Source: Massilia oculi (GTDB lineage Bacteria > Pseudomonadota > Gammaproteobacteria > Burkholderiales > Burkholderiaceae_D). From it: 64,000 nt of DNA. The notes under the pieces are model-generated. The model had not been told where the DNA came from, did not search any database, and saw only the letters and a program-made list of their open reading frames with translations. The stretch's first letter is position 1. The number at the start of each line of letters is the position of its first letter. The translations under genes were made by a program, and so were the position numbers. This document shows, one piece after another, positions 18,353-27,166 of this stretch. Where the stretch lies: positions 186,001 through 250,000 of the forward strand of contig NZ_CP029343.1 of the NCBI RefSeq assembly GCF_003143515.1, in the 5' to 3' direction.

Positions 18353-19456
18353 TCAGCGCGCTTTCGCCACCGACGGCAGGCGCGCCGGCGGGCGGATGCG
18401 CGGCGCTGCATCGGACTGGCGCCGCACCAGTTCGAAGTCCATGCGGGTCTGTTCCGGCTCGGCCGCCTCGTCTTCGCGCAGTGCGCGTACGCGCCGCACC
18501 AGCGCCTGCACCGCCTCGCGTGCCATCCCGGCGATCGGCTGGCGCACGGTGGTCAGTTCCGGCCAGATCGTGGTGGCCAGTGCGGTATCGTCGAAACCGG
18601 TGACGGTCAAGTCGCCCGGCACGTCCAGGCCCAGGCGGTGCGCGACCGCCACCGTGGCGGCCGCCATATCGTCGTTGCTGGCGAAGATCGCCGTCGGCCG
18701 ATCCTGCAGGCCCAGCAGCTGCTCGGCCGCGTCCAGGCCGGAGCGGTAGGTGAACATGCCCTGCACCACCAGCTCCTCGGAGGCATCGGCGCCCTTCTCC
18801 GCGATCGCCGCGCGGTAGCCGTCCAGGCGGCGCGCGCTGGCCGTCTGGTTCGGATGGCCGACGATGAAGCCGATGCGCTGGTGGCCCAGCGCGATCAGGT
18901 GCCGCGCCATGTAGCGGGCCGCTTCGTAGTCGTCGATGCTGACGGCGCCGACGCTCGGCGCCGGCGAGCCGCAGGCCACGACCACCGCCGGAATCCCGGC
19001 TTTCGCCACGCAGTCGAGCACGGCCACGCTGTCGCACAGCGGCGGCGGCAGGATCACGCCGTCGAGGCCATTATTGATCAGGCGCTGGGTATGCTCGATC
19101 TCGTGGTTGCCGGCCTCGCACTTCTCGACGAACAACTGGACGTTGTTGAGGCCGGACTGGTTGAGCAGGCCGACGAGGAATTCGCTCAGGTAGGCGGCGC
19201 TCGGATTGCTGTACAGGAAACCGACGCGTATCGGTTTGGAGCCGGCCAGGTTGCGCGCTTCCTGGTTCGGCGTGTAGTTGAGCGCCGCGACCGCCTCGGC
19301 CACCTTGCGCCGCGTGCTTTCACGCACCAGGCTCTTGCCGTTCATGACCCGCGACACGGTCATCGCGGAGACGCCGGCGAGCCTGGCCACGTCCACCATG
19401 GTGGGCTTGCCCTGCTCCATCGATTCGCGAACGGCCTCGATGCTGGTTTTGTTCAT
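18353..19456 (-). CDS. LacI-family transcriptional regulator of the pentose/xyloglucan locus
   Basis: The protein is 367 residues. After about 18 extra residues comes a LacI-type DNA-binding domain (MVDVARLAGVSAMTVSRVMN) with hinge helix NQEARNLAGSKP, then a periplasmic-binding-protein-like sensor domain (FASNDDMAAATVAVAHRLGL, TGFDDTALATTIWPELTTVR). It should bind a sugar or pathway intermediate and a palindromic operator. Three related palindromes lie in control regions at 11830, 18229 and 19586, the last in its own upstream region, so autoregulation is likely. The AAAGAAA before the start is a weak ribosome site; internal ATGs at residues 13 and 20 are alternatives. The ligand is unknown. 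Confidence 0.88.
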   Translation of the reverse strand: MNKTSIEAVRESMEQGKPTMVDVARLAGVSAMTVSRVMNGKSLVRESTRRKVAEAVAALNYTPNQEARNLAGSKPIRVGFLYSNPSAAYLSEFLVGLLNQSGLNNVQLFVEKCEAGNHEIEHTQRLINNGLDGVILPPPLCDSVAVLDCVAKAGIPAVVVACGSPAPSVGAVSIDDYEAARYMARHLIALGHQRIGFIVGHPNQTASARRLDGYRAAIAEKGADASEELVVQGMFTYRSGLDAAEQLLGLQDRPTAIFASNDDMAAATVAVAHRLGLDVPGDLTVTGFDDTALATTIWPELTTVRQPIAGMAREAVQALVRRVRALREDEAAEPEQTRMDFELVRRQSDAAPRIRPPARLPSVAKAR

Positions 19457-19585
19457 GGCGGTGAATTTCTTTAGAAGTTAGTAATGTTCGCCGATGTTAG
19501 CATGATTACGGTTTTGCCATCGGGATCGCTTCCGATTTTGCGGGTAAGGTTTGATTCTCGGGCGAAACATGAGAAAGCGTCCTGG

Positions 19586-19599
19586 CGTTTGCGCTAACA
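19586..19599. promoter_or_regulatory. LacI-type operator, site 3, upstream of lacI
   Basis: CGTTTGCGCTAACA matches TGTTAGCGCTAACA at 12 of 14 positions, with a perfect right half. It lies 130 bp before the lacI start codon and suggests autoregulation. No clear lacI promoter was found next to it. Confidence 0.5.
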
Positions 19600-19861
19600 T
19601 GCGCGCCGCGACGTCATGATATCCCCAGCCGCGCTGCGCCGCGAGCGCCTCGCGGCGGCTGCCCGCCCGTGTTACACATGACGCGCGGTCGTGCCCGGCG
19701 GGCTCGCCGGACTGTGGCTGATCCGCCCATCGGCCAGCCTTTCAAATCCGGCGCCGATGCAGGTTTGCCCCAGCCAGGCGGCGTTCGCTCGAATGCCGAG
19801 CTGATATCGTTCCATGCTGACAAGACGCCACGCCGGGCATGACGCGCGGGCGCCATCTCGC

Positions 19862-19867
19862 TATAAT
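19862..19867 (+). promoter_or_regulatory. -10 box of rlhA
   Basis: A perfect TATAAT lies 28 bp before the rlhA start codon, giving a short leader. No good -35 box is visible at the expected distance. Confidence 0.5.
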
Positions 19868-19894
19868 CTCGTCCTTCGCCCCAAAGGAAAACCC

Positions 19895-21883
19895 ATGTCC
19901 CTGCTTGCCCACGAGCTCGAATTGCTTTCGCCCGCCAAGACCGCCGAGATCGGCCGCGAAGCGATCCTCCACGGCGCCGACGCCGTGTACATCGGCGGAC
20001 CGGCCTTCGGGGCGCGCCACAACGCCAGCAATCCGCTGGAGGACATCGCCGCGCTGGTCCAGTTCGCCCACGGCTACCGTGCGCGCATCTTCGTGACCAT
20101 GAACACGATCATGCACGACAGCGAACTCGATCTGGCGCGCAAGCAGATCTGGCAGCTGTACGAGGCCGGCGTCGATGCGCTGATCATCCAGGACCTGGGC
20201 CTGCTCGAACTCGACCTGCCGCCGATCCAGCTGCACGCCAGCACCCAGTGCGACATCCGCGGCGCGGAGAAGGCGAAATTCCTGGGCGACGTCGGCTTTT
20301 CCCAGCTGGTGCTGGCGCGCGAGCTCACGGTCGACCAGATCCGCAAGATCCACGCCGCCACCGACACGCCGCTCGAATACTTCGTGCACGGCGCGCTGTG
20401 CGTGGCCTACTCGGGCCAGTGCTATATCTCGCACGCCGACACCGGCCGCTCTGCCAACCGCGGCGACTGCTCGCAAGCCTGCCGCCTGCCCTACACCCTC
20501 TCCGACGGCCAGGGCCGCGTGGTCGCCTACGACAAGCACCTGCTGTCGATGAAGGACAACGACCAGAGCCGCAACCTGGAAGCGCTGGTCGATGCCGGCA
20601 TCCGCTCGTTCAAGATCGAGGGCCGCTACAAGGACATGGGGTACGTGAAGAACATCACCGCCCACTACCGCCTGCTGCTGGACGAGCTGCTCGAGCGCCG
20701 TCCCAAATTCGCGCGCGCCGCCAGCGGCCGCACCCGCGTGATGTTCACCCCCGACGTCGACAAGAACTTCCACCGCGGCCATACCGAATACTTCGCCCAG
20801 GGCCGCCTGCCGGACATCGGCGCCTTCGATTCGCCGAAATACGTCGGGGTGGAACTGGGCATCGTGGCGCGCCTGAACGGCGACAGCTTCGACATCGTCA
20901 CCAATGCGCCGATGGCCAATGGCGACGGCCTGAACTACATGAACAAGCGCGCCACCTGCGGCATCCAGGCCAACCGCGCGGAGAAGCTGGGCGAAGAGCC
21001 GGACGGCCAGCGCTGGCGCGTGTTCCCGAACGAGCCGATGCCGAGCCTGGCCGGCCTGAAGGTGGGCACCGTCATCCACCGCAACCGCGACCACCAGTGG
21101 GAAGCCACGCTCAGCAAGAAGTCGTCCGAGCGCAAGGTGGCGGTCGACCTCATCCTGAGCGAAGTGGCGGGCGGCCTGCGCCTGGACATCGTCGACGAGG
21201 ATGGCATCGCGTCGGGCGCCGAGGCCATGCTCGCGCTGCAGCCGGCCCAGCAGGCGGCCCAGGCCGAGGCGGGGCTGCGCGCCAGCCTGGCGAAGCTGGG
21301 CAACACGATGTTCGAAGCCGGCCACGTCGCGCTGCAACTCAGTCAACCGTGGTTCGTGCCGAGCGCCGCCATCAACGCCCTGCGCCGCGACGCCATCGCG
21401 GCGCACGAGGCGGCGCGCCTCGCGGCCTGGGAGCGCCCGCAGCGCAAGGCATCGGTGGAACCGCCGCCCGTCTACCCTGACACCCAGCTCAGCTACCTGG
21501 CCAACGTCTACAACGAAAAGGCGCGCGCCTTCTACCACAAGCACGGCGTGCAGCTGATCGACGCGGCGTATGAAGCGCACGAGGAAGCCGGCGAAGTGTC
21601 CTTGATGATCACCAAGCACTGCCTGCGCTTCTCGTTCAACCTGTGCCCGAAGCAGGCCAAGGGCGTGCAAGGCGTGCAGGGCCAGGTGAAGGCCGAGCCG
21701 ATGACGCTGGTCAGCGGCGACGAGAAGTACACGCTGCGCTTCGATTGCAAGCCGTGCGAGATGCACGTGGTGGGCGCCATGAAGACGAACATCCTGAAGT
21801 CGCCGCCGCCATCGAATGTGGCCTATACCCCGCTGACCTTCCATCGCCAGCGCCCGCGCGACCCGGCAGGATCGAAGGCGTAA
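19895..21883 (+). CDS. rlhA: 23S rRNA C2501 hydroxylation protein RlhA (peptidase U32 family)
   Basis: The protein is 662 residues, near E. coli RlhA (YdcP, 653). It begins LELLSPAKTAEIGREAILHG and ADAVYIGGPAFGAR. The U32 core holds the Cys-rich signature FVHGALCVAYSGQCYIS with SANRGDCSQACRLPY. Two Cys (NLCPKQ and FDCKPCEMH) lie near the C-terminus, and the DUF3656-type domain is in the second half. RlhA is needed for the 5-hydroxycytidine in 23S rRNA at C2501. The ATG at 19895 follows AAAGGAAAACCC; the frame is open further upstream but that stretch contains the -10 box. It is probably a single-gene transcript, since a terminator follows. Confidence 0.92.
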   Translation: MSLLAHELELLSPAKTAEIGREAILHGADAVYIGGPAFGARHNASNPLEDIAALVQFAHGYRARIFVTMNTIMHDSELDLARKQIWQLYEAGVDALIIQDLGLLELDLPPIQLHASTQCDIRGAEKAKFLGDVGFSQLVLARELTVDQIRKIHAATDTPLEYFVHGALCVAYSGQCYISHADTGRSANRGDCSQACRLPYTLSDGQGRVVAYDKHLLSMKDNDQSRNLEALVDAGIRSFKIEGRYKDMGYVKNITAHYRLLLDELLERRPKFARAASGRTRVMFTPDVDKNFHRGHTEYFAQGRLPDIGAFDSPKYVGVELGIVARLNGDSFDIVTNAPMANGDGLNYMNKRATCGIQANRAEKLGEEPDGQRWRVFPNEPMPSLAGLKVGTVIHRNRDHQWEATLSKKSSERKVAVDLILSEVAGGLRLDIVDEDGIASGAEAMLALQPAQQAAQAEAGLRASLAKLGNTMFEAGHVALQLSQPWFVPSAAINALRRDAIAAHEAARLAAWERPQRKASVEPPPVYPDTQLSYLANVYNEKARAFYHKHGVQLIDAAYEAHEEAGEVSLMITKHCLRFSFNLCPKQAKGVQGVQGQVKAEPMTLVSGDEKYTLRFDCKPCEMHVVGAMKTNILKSPPPSNVAYTPLTFHRQRPRDPAGSKA

Positions 21884-21922
21884 GCGGGATTTGTCCGGGC
21901 GGCGTTGCACGCTGCCTCTGTC

Positions 21923-21946
21923 AACGGCGCCTGCGGGCGCCGTTTT
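21923..21946 (+). terminator. Rho-independent terminator after rlhA
   Basis: A 9-bp perfect stem (AACGGCGCC with GGCGCCGTT) with a 4-base loop TGCG runs into TTTT, 40 bp after the rlhA stop. Confidence 0.75.
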
Positions 21947-22050
21947 CACATCCGGACCATTGTGCAATCCGCCGCGATTTTTCGGCATGGGCGGCGCGGG
22001 CGTCCGCGTCCATACTGGCTCCACTGTCCAACCACACAACGGAGCCCACC

Positions 22051-22788
22051 ATGAAAGACCAACTGTCCAAAGTCGTCCTGATCACCGGCGCCAGCAGCGG
22101 CATCGGCGAAGCCACCGCCCGCCATCTCGCCGCGCTCGGCCACCGCGTGGTGCTCGGCGCGCGCCGCACCGAACGCCTGGTGGCGCTGGCGGCCGATATC
22201 CGCGAAGCCGGCGGCAAGGCCGACGTCGCCCAGCTCGACGTGACGAGCCTGGAAAGCATGCGCGACTTCGTCGACTTCGCCGTCGAGCGCCACGGCCAGC
22301 TCGACGTCTTGATCAACAATGCCGGCGTGATGCCGCTGTCGAAGCTCGAGGCGCTCAAGATCGACGAATGGAACCGCATGATCGACGTGAACATCCGCGG
22401 CGTGCTGCACGGGATCGCCACCGTGCTGCCGGGCATGCAGGCGCGCCGCAGCGGCCAGTTCATCAATATCGCTTCGATCGGCGCCTATACGGTCAGCCCG
22501 ACGGCGGCCGTCTACTGCGCCACCAAGTTCGCGGTGGCGGCCATCACCGAGGGCCTGCGCCAGGAAGTGGGCGGCGACATTCGCGTGACCCTGGTCTCGC
22601 CCGGCGTGGTGGAGTCGGAGCTGGCCGATTCGATCTCGGACCCGCTGGCGCGCGACACGATGCGCGAGTTCCGCAAGGGCGCGATCAAGCCGGAAGCGAT
22701 TGCGCGCGCCATTGCCTTCGCCATCGAGCAGCCGGCCGACGTCGACGTCAGCGAGATCATCGTGCGGCCGACGTCCAGCCCGTACTGA
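22051..22788 (+). CDS. SDR-family oxidoreductase
   Basis: The protein is a 245-residue classical SDR: cofactor motif TGASSGIG, NNAG in LINNAGVMPLSKLE, catalytic Ser in INIASIGAYTVSPTAAVYCATK with Tyr and Lys in YxxxK. It is close to the YdfG/serine-dehydrogenase-like group. The ATG at 22051 has GGAG seven bases upstream; longer in-frame starts lie before the rlhA terminator and are not credible. It is cytoplasmic and NAD(P)-dependent with unknown substrate. It is convergent with the glutathione S-transferase gene 12 bp away. Confidence 0.85.
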   Translation: MKDQLSKVVLITGASSGIGEATARHLAALGHRVVLGARRTERLVALAADIREAGGKADVAQLDVTSLESMRDFVDFAVERHGQLDVLINNAGVMPLSKLEALKIDEWNRMIDVNIRGVLHGIATVLPGMQARRSGQFINIASIGAYTVSPTAAVYCATKFAVAAITEGLRQEVGGDIRVTLVSPGVVESELADSISDPLARDTMREFRKGAIKPEAIARAIAFAIEQPADVDVSEIIVRPTSSPY

Positions 22789-22800
22789 TCCGCCACGTCA

Positions 22801-23498
22801 TCAGGCGGGGACCCTGAGTCCCTTCCTGACCGAGGGACGCGCCAGGAATCGCTCCAGCGCGTCCCTCACATTGCCGAAGTCCCCGGCGCCGATCAGGTCC
22901 TCCGCTTCATAGAAGTTCAGCAAGCCATTAATCCAGGGGAATACCGCGATATCGGCGATGGTGAATTCGTTGCCCGCGATCCACGTATGTTGCGCCAGCT
23001 GGGCGTCGATCACGCCAAGCAGCCTGCGCGATTCGGCCACGTAGCGGTCGCGCGGGCGCTTGTCCTCGTAGTCCTTGCCGGCGAATTTGACGAAGAAGCC
23101 GAGCTGGCCGAACATCGGCCCCACCCCGCCGATCTGGAACATCACCCACTGGATGACACGATAGCGTCCCGCCGCATCGGCCGGGATCAGCTTCCCGCTC
23201 TTCTCGGCCAGGTAGAGCAGGATCGCACCCGATTCGAACAAGGCCAGCGGCTGCCCGTCCGGGCCATCCGGGTCGAGGATGGCGGGAATCTTGTTGTTCG
23301 GGTTGAGGGACAGGAAGGCCGGTGAATTCTGCTCGTCTTTCGCGAAGTCGACCTTGTGGGCCTCGTACGGCAGCCCGATCTCTTCCAGCATGATGGGGAT
23401 CTTGACGCCGTTCGGGTGGGCATCGAGTACAGCTGCAGCCGCTCGGGATGCGCGGCCGGCCATTTTTTGGTGATGGGGAAATCGGTCAGCGTGGTCAT
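22801..23498 (-). pseudogene. Nu-class glutathione S-transferase, one-base frameshift
   Basis: The first frame starts at 23498 with MTTLTDFPITKKWPAAHPER and reaches LQLYSMPT. The rest lies in another frame: NGVKIPIMLEEIGLPYEAHK, NPNNKIPAILDPDG, LFESGAILLYLAEKSGK and the C-terminal FTIADIAVFPWINGLLNFY. Adding one C to the CCC run at 23414-23416 gives MPTPNGVK, the family consensus, and an uninterrupted protein of 232 residues like YfcG/YghU. Such enzymes reduce disulfides and peroxides with glutathione. All conserved parts are otherwise intact, so a sequencing error is as likely as a real mutation. Confidence 0.8.
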
Positions 23499-23604
23499 GT
23501 CGTTGGCGCCTCATCAATCGCCGCCGCGGCGGCACAGCGCCAAGATACCAAACATTCAACATGCCCGCTGCGCGCCAGCGGCGCAGCGGGCGGGTTCGCG
23601 AGGA

Positions 23605-24203
23605 TCAGCCGAACAGCTTGCTGGCCGTCTTGGCGATGAGTTCGCCCTGGTGGCGGGCGCCGCCCAGGTCCTTCTCGCTCGGCTGCCGCTGGCCCTGGCC
23701 GCCGGCGATGGTGGTGGCGCCGTAGGGCTGCCGCCGACGATCTCGTCCAGGGTCATCTGTTCCTGGTAGCTGTAGGGCAGCCCGACGATGGTCATGCCGA
23801 AGTGCAGCAGGTTGGTGATGATCGAGAACAGCGTCGCTTCCTGGCCGCCGTGCTGGGTGGCGGTGGAGGTGAAGGCGCCACCCACCTTGCCGTTCAGGGC
23901 GCCGCGCGCCCACAGGCTGCCGGTCTGGTCGAGGAAGGCCGCCATCTGGCCCGGCATGCGGCCATAGCGGGTCGGCGCGCCGACGATGATGGCGTCGTAG
24001 TGCTCCAGGTCGGCCACTGTGGCGACCGGCGCGGGCTGATCGAGCTTGAAATGGGCGCCCTTGGCGACGTCGTCGGGGACGGTTTCGGGAACGCGCTTGA
24101 CGTCGACCGTCGCGCCCGTGCTGCGCGCGCCCTCGGCGACGGCGTTCGCCATCGTCTCGATGTGGCCATACGACGAGTAATACAGAACCAGTACTTTTGC
24201 CAT
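23605..24203 (-). pseudogene. wrbA: NAD(P)H:quinone oxidoreductase WrbA, one-base frameshift
   Basis: The flavodoxin-like start [20 protein letters not shown] is followed by [20 protein letters not shown] and [18 protein letters not shown]. After that the frame changes; the true C-terminus continues in another frame as [20 protein letters not shown] and ends [12 protein letters not shown] at 23605. Adding one C to the CCC run at 23725-23727 restores [11 protein letters not shown] and a protein of 199 residues, the normal WrbA length. WrbA is an FMN enzyme that reduces quinones by two electrons. As given, translation would run in the wrong frame to 23556. A long good match on both sides argues for a recent change or an error in the sequence. 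Confidence 0.85.
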
Positions 24204-24325
24204 CGACTTCCTCCATGTGTGGGATTCAGGACGGCCATTGTAGCGACAATGGCCGAATGTCCGTTTTCCGGAACACAGGGATTGTGCAGGCGCGGCGGAT
24301 CCCGCGCACTAGGGCTTAAGCAGGA

Positions 24326-25225
24326 TCAGATCCAGTAGATGAAGGCGGCCAGCGCGATGACCAGCAGCACGCGGGTGATGTTGTAGGCAGTCTTGTTCCA
24401 GGCCTTGAAGCGGCGGCGGTACTGGCCGGCATAGAAGGAAATGCGAAACAGCTTGCTCACCAGGCCGACCTGGTCGCCGGTTTCATTCGGCGAGGCGGCG
24501 GCGGTCATGACGGTGCGGCCGAACCAGCGGTTGAAGGCCCCCATCCAGCGGTAGCGCATCGGGCGCTCGACGTCGCAGAACAGGATCACGCGATCGCTCT
24601 CGCTGCCGTTGATCGCCCAATGGATAAAGGTTTCGTCGAACACGACGCCCTGGCCGTCGCGCCAGCTGTGGCGCTCGCCGTCGACGTCGATGAAGCAGCG
24701 GTCGTCGTTCGGCGTGGCCAGGCCCAGGTGGTAACGCATCGAGCCGGCGAACGGGTCGCGGTGGGGATTGAGCTTGCCGCCCGGCGGCAGCTCGGCGAAC
24801 ATCGCGGCCTTGACCGAGGGGATCGATTGCAGCAGTGCATAGGTTTGCGGGCACAGGCGCTCGGCCGACGGATGGCTGGCGTCGTACCACTTGAGGTAGA
24901 AGCGCTTCCAGCCGTTCTTGAAAAAGGAATTGAAGCCGGCATCGTCGTTCTGTTCGGCGGCCTTGATCTTCTTGAGCGCGAGCAGGTTCTCGGCTTCGGC
25001 GCGGATGATCGGCCAGTTCTCCTGCAGGCGCGCCAGTTCGGGGAACTCGCTCACCGGGATGAAGGGCGTGTTCGGCACCTTCGAGAACTTGTGCATGAAA
25101 ATATTGATCGGCGCCATGAACGACGAATGGTCGAAGATCTGGCGACGCAGCGGCAGGCGCACCCGCCCGCGAAAATGGATGTGCAGGATAGACAGAATAT
25201 AGAAACCCACCACGACCCACTTCAT
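24326..25225 (-). CDS. lpxO: Lipid A 2-hydroxylase LpxO-like dioxygenase
   Basis: The protein is 299 residues with an N-terminal membrane segment (KWVVVGFYILSILHIHFRG), an aspartyl/asparaginyl beta-hydroxylase domain and a C-terminal membrane segment (RVLLVIALAAFIYWI). Iron-binding candidates are His and Asp in LNPHRDPFAGSMRYHLGL and His in FDETFIHWAINGSE. LpxO is an Fe(II)/2-oxoglutarate enzyme that adds a 2-hydroxyl to a secondary acyl chain of lipid A at the inner membrane. A strong GGAGG lies five bases before the ATG at 25225; the ATG at 25246 has no such site. It appears to be a single gene. Confidence 0.85.
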   Translation of the reverse strand: MKWVVVGFYILSILHIHFRGRVRLPLRRQIFDHSSFMAPINIFMHKFSKVPNTPFIPVSEFPELARLQENWPIIRAEAENLLALKKIKAAEQNDDAGFNSFFKNGWKRFYLKWYDASHPSAERLCPQTYALLQSIPSVKAAMFAELPPGGKLNPHRDPFAGSMRYHLGLATPNDDRCFIDVDGERHSWRDGQGVVFDETFIHWAINGSESDRVILFCDVERPMRYRWMGAFNRWFGRTVMTAAASPNETGDQVGLVSKLFRISFYAGQYRRRFKAWNKTAYNITRVLLVIALAAFIYWI

Positions 25226-25404
25226 CACATCCTCCATCGCAGCCATAGGAGTGGCTGGCCTTCTTGATCAAGGACGCAGGATACCACATCGGCTACCGGG
25301 CCGTGGAGGCCCCGCCGACTCGCTGAAGAGGGAGGATGGGGCCGGCAGATGGGCCGAATGACCCTACCGCCGGCACTGGCGGTGGCGACACCGCCGGGAA
25401 AATG

Positions 25405-25632
25405 TCAGTGCAGCACCGACGTCATCGCATACCCTTTTTCGGCGATCTGGCCGTTGAGGTTATCGATGTCGAAATCCTCGATCTGGTCGGCGTTGTCGTC
25501 GACCTCGAAGGCACGGGCTTCGATCTCCCAATCGGTATTGGTGGCTTCTTCGGGGATGTTCTTGGCTTCCGGCACGGCCAGGTACGAGAACTTGCCGTCG
25601 TGTTCGGCTCTGCGGTAAATATCCAGGCGCAT
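25405..25632 (-). CDS. Small acidic protein of unknown function
   Basis: The protein is 75 residues, starting MRLDIYRRAEHDGKFSYLAV and ending KGYAMTSVLH, with an acidic middle (EVDDNADQIEDFDIDNLNG). It has no signal peptide or membrane segment. GAGG lies nine bases before the ATG at 25632; an ATG two codons earlier (25638) is only three bases from that site and less likely. The protein reads as a compact soluble domain. I do not recognise it with certainty; it may belong to an uncharacterised Burkholderiales family. Its neighbours do not suggest a role. Confidence 0.65.
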   Translation of the reverse strand: MRLDIYRRAEHDGKFSYLAVPEAKNIPEEATNTDWEIEARAFEVDDNADQIEDFDIDNLNGQIAEKGYAMTSVLH

Positions 25633-25753
25633 AGTCATTTTCCTCTATTCAATGCGCGCTTTCCGGATGAAAGCACGCAGCTCCACAGTAGAAGATCGAG
25701 TGGCCATAGTCTGTTATCTGCCGAACATTCTGCCGAAGGCTTGGGCAAGCTCG

Positions 25754-25954
25754 TCAGCGCGCCGGATTGTAGCCGAGCACGCGCGCGGGCAGCATGACGA
25801 TCGCGCGCAGCAGGCTGAACACGGCATCGACACCGATGCCAAGCAGACGGAACGGCAGCAACAGCAGCCACACCACAGGATACAGCACCAGGGCAAGCAG
25901 CGCGATTGGCCAGCAAAGGAACAGCAGCACCAACCATACCAGGAAACTCAGCAT
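25754..25954 (-). CDS. Small membrane protein of unknown function
   Basis: The protein is 66 residues. Most of it is two hydrophobic helices (LSFLVWLVLLFLCWPIALLA and YPVVWLLLLPFRLLGIGVDA), then a basic end (MLPARVLGYNPAR). GGAG lies seven bases before the ATG at 25954. The frame is open upstream to 26101 but that stretch has no membrane-protein character. Probably an inner-membrane peptide; no family name is claimed. Confidence 0.65.
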   Translation of the reverse strand: MLSFLVWLVLLFLCWPIALLALVLYPVVWLLLLPFRLLGIGVDAVFSLLRAIVMLPARVLGYNPAR

Positions 25955-26100
25955 CGTCTTTCTCCATGAACAAGCGTCACGGTCAATGTATGCCGAAAGA
26001 GGTGCTGGGGCCAGCGGGGTGCGATCAACGGGGAAAACGGCGGGCCGAACGGTCGCCGGAAAGGATGAGCGGGCCGCCAGGCCCGCCCATGGTTGCCGCA

Positions 26101-27039
26101 TCAGGCGAAGCTGGCGGCTTCCTCGACCGCCGGCGCGTGCGCCGCGGCGGCCGCCTGCTCGGTCACGACCTCGACCTGGATCGACGCCTGCAGCGACGGG
26201 ATCGAGCCACCGGCGCGATAGGCGAAGGAGATGCGCAGCAGGTCGCCGGCCTTGACCTCGACCGGACGGTACAGCGGCAGGGTCATGTAGTGATTGAGCC
26301 AGTCGATCGTGGTCGCCTGCTCCTGCACGATGGCCAGCACGTTCTTGGTCACGAAACGCATCGCGTTCAGGGTGCCGCCCTGCTCCACCACCATCGAGCC
26401 TTCCCAGGCGATCAGGCTGTCGACCGGCTGGCTGAAGTCCAGGATGCCGTACACGGCGGGCTGGGCCAGCTCGACCGTGCCTGGCTGTACCACGCCGGTT
26501 TCCTGGAACTGGACGATCGGGGCGTAGAAGCCGTCGAAGTCATACGCCTGCTGGATCGGCTGGGCCGCCATGATCACCGCTTCCGGCATGAACAGCGGCA
26601 GCGGGCCGCCGAACTTGGCCAGGTAACGGCGCTTGAACGATTCGATCACCTCGACCTGCTTTTCGCGCAGCATGCCCACGTGGATCATCTCGCAGATGAC
26701 GACGTCGACCGGCTCCGGCGGCAGGTAGTCGAAGGCGTCGGCGTGCACCACCTCGACCTTGTGGCCATTGGGGTTCATCGCCAGGAAGCGGCGCGCTTCC
26801 TGCACCATGTCCGGGTTGAACTCGACGCAATACACTTTCGAGGCGCTCTGGGCCGCGAAGAAGGACAGGACGCCGGTGCCGCCGCCCAGCTCCAGCACTT
26901 TCGCGCCGGGGAACACGGAATAGTGGATGGCATTCTTGAAGCTGTGCATCCGGTTCTGGTCCATCAGCATATTGTGATGGTAGTGGACTGGAATGAACTG
27001 CCCCAGGTAGCAGCTTTCGATTTCGCGTTCGTTGAGCAT
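26101..27039 (-). CDS. Class I SAM-dependent methyltransferase, protein-arginine-methyltransferase-like
   Basis: The protein is 312 residues. A short N-terminal helix region (HYHHNMLMDQNRMHSFKNAI) precedes the SAM-binding motif I VLELGGGTGVLSFFAA and motif CVEFNPDMV. The acidic loop CEMIHVGMLREKQV follows, then a beta-rich C-terminal half as in PRMT-type enzymes. Only one Glu of the usual PRMT double-Glu loop is clear, so arginine specificity is uncertain. AAGGA lies six bases before the ATG at 27039; an upstream ATG at 27102 is rejected. It is cytoplasmic. It is preceded by an ankyrin gene on the same strand 127 bp away, so co-transcription is possible. Confidence 0.75.
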   Translation of the reverse strand: MLNEREIESCYLGQFIPVHYHHNMLMDQNRMHSFKNAIHYSVFPGAKVLELGGGTGVLSFFAAQSASKVYCVEFNPDMVQEARRFLAMNPNGHKVEVVHADAFDYLPPEPVDVVICEMIHVGMLREKQVEVIESFKRRYLAKFGGPLPLFMPEAVIMAAQPIQQAYDFDGFYAPIVQFQETGVVQPGTVELAQPAVYGILDFSQPVDSLIAWEGSMVVEQGGTLNAMRFVTKNVLAIVQEQATTIDWLNHYMTLPLYRPVEVKAGDLLRISFAYRAGGSIPSLQASIQVEVVTEQAAAAAHAPAVEEAASFA

Positions 27040-27166
27040 GGGTATCCTTGTTGGTCGGTGGTCGTTAAACCGTAGACACATTATGGATACCATTGCCTTC
27101 ACGTAATTGGTCGAGCTAAGCGCGTTTTACCGTCCAATTCAGGTTCGAATTGTCACGCGGGAAGGA

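Larger units (their letters stand above)
19457..19894. other. Non-coding divergent region between lacI and rlhA
   Basis: I see no credible gene in these 438 bases. The lacI side holds two half-sites in direct orientation, TGTTCGC (19485-19491) and TGTTAGC (19495-19501), and the near-palindrome at 19586-19599. The rlhA side ends with a TATAAT box. The remainder is GC-rich and unremarkable. Confidence 0.6.

Noticed and set aside
19742..22039. A 765-codon minus-strand frame opposite rlhA
   Set aside because: No domain motifs and it crosses a terminator and an intergenic region; rlhA is the true gene.
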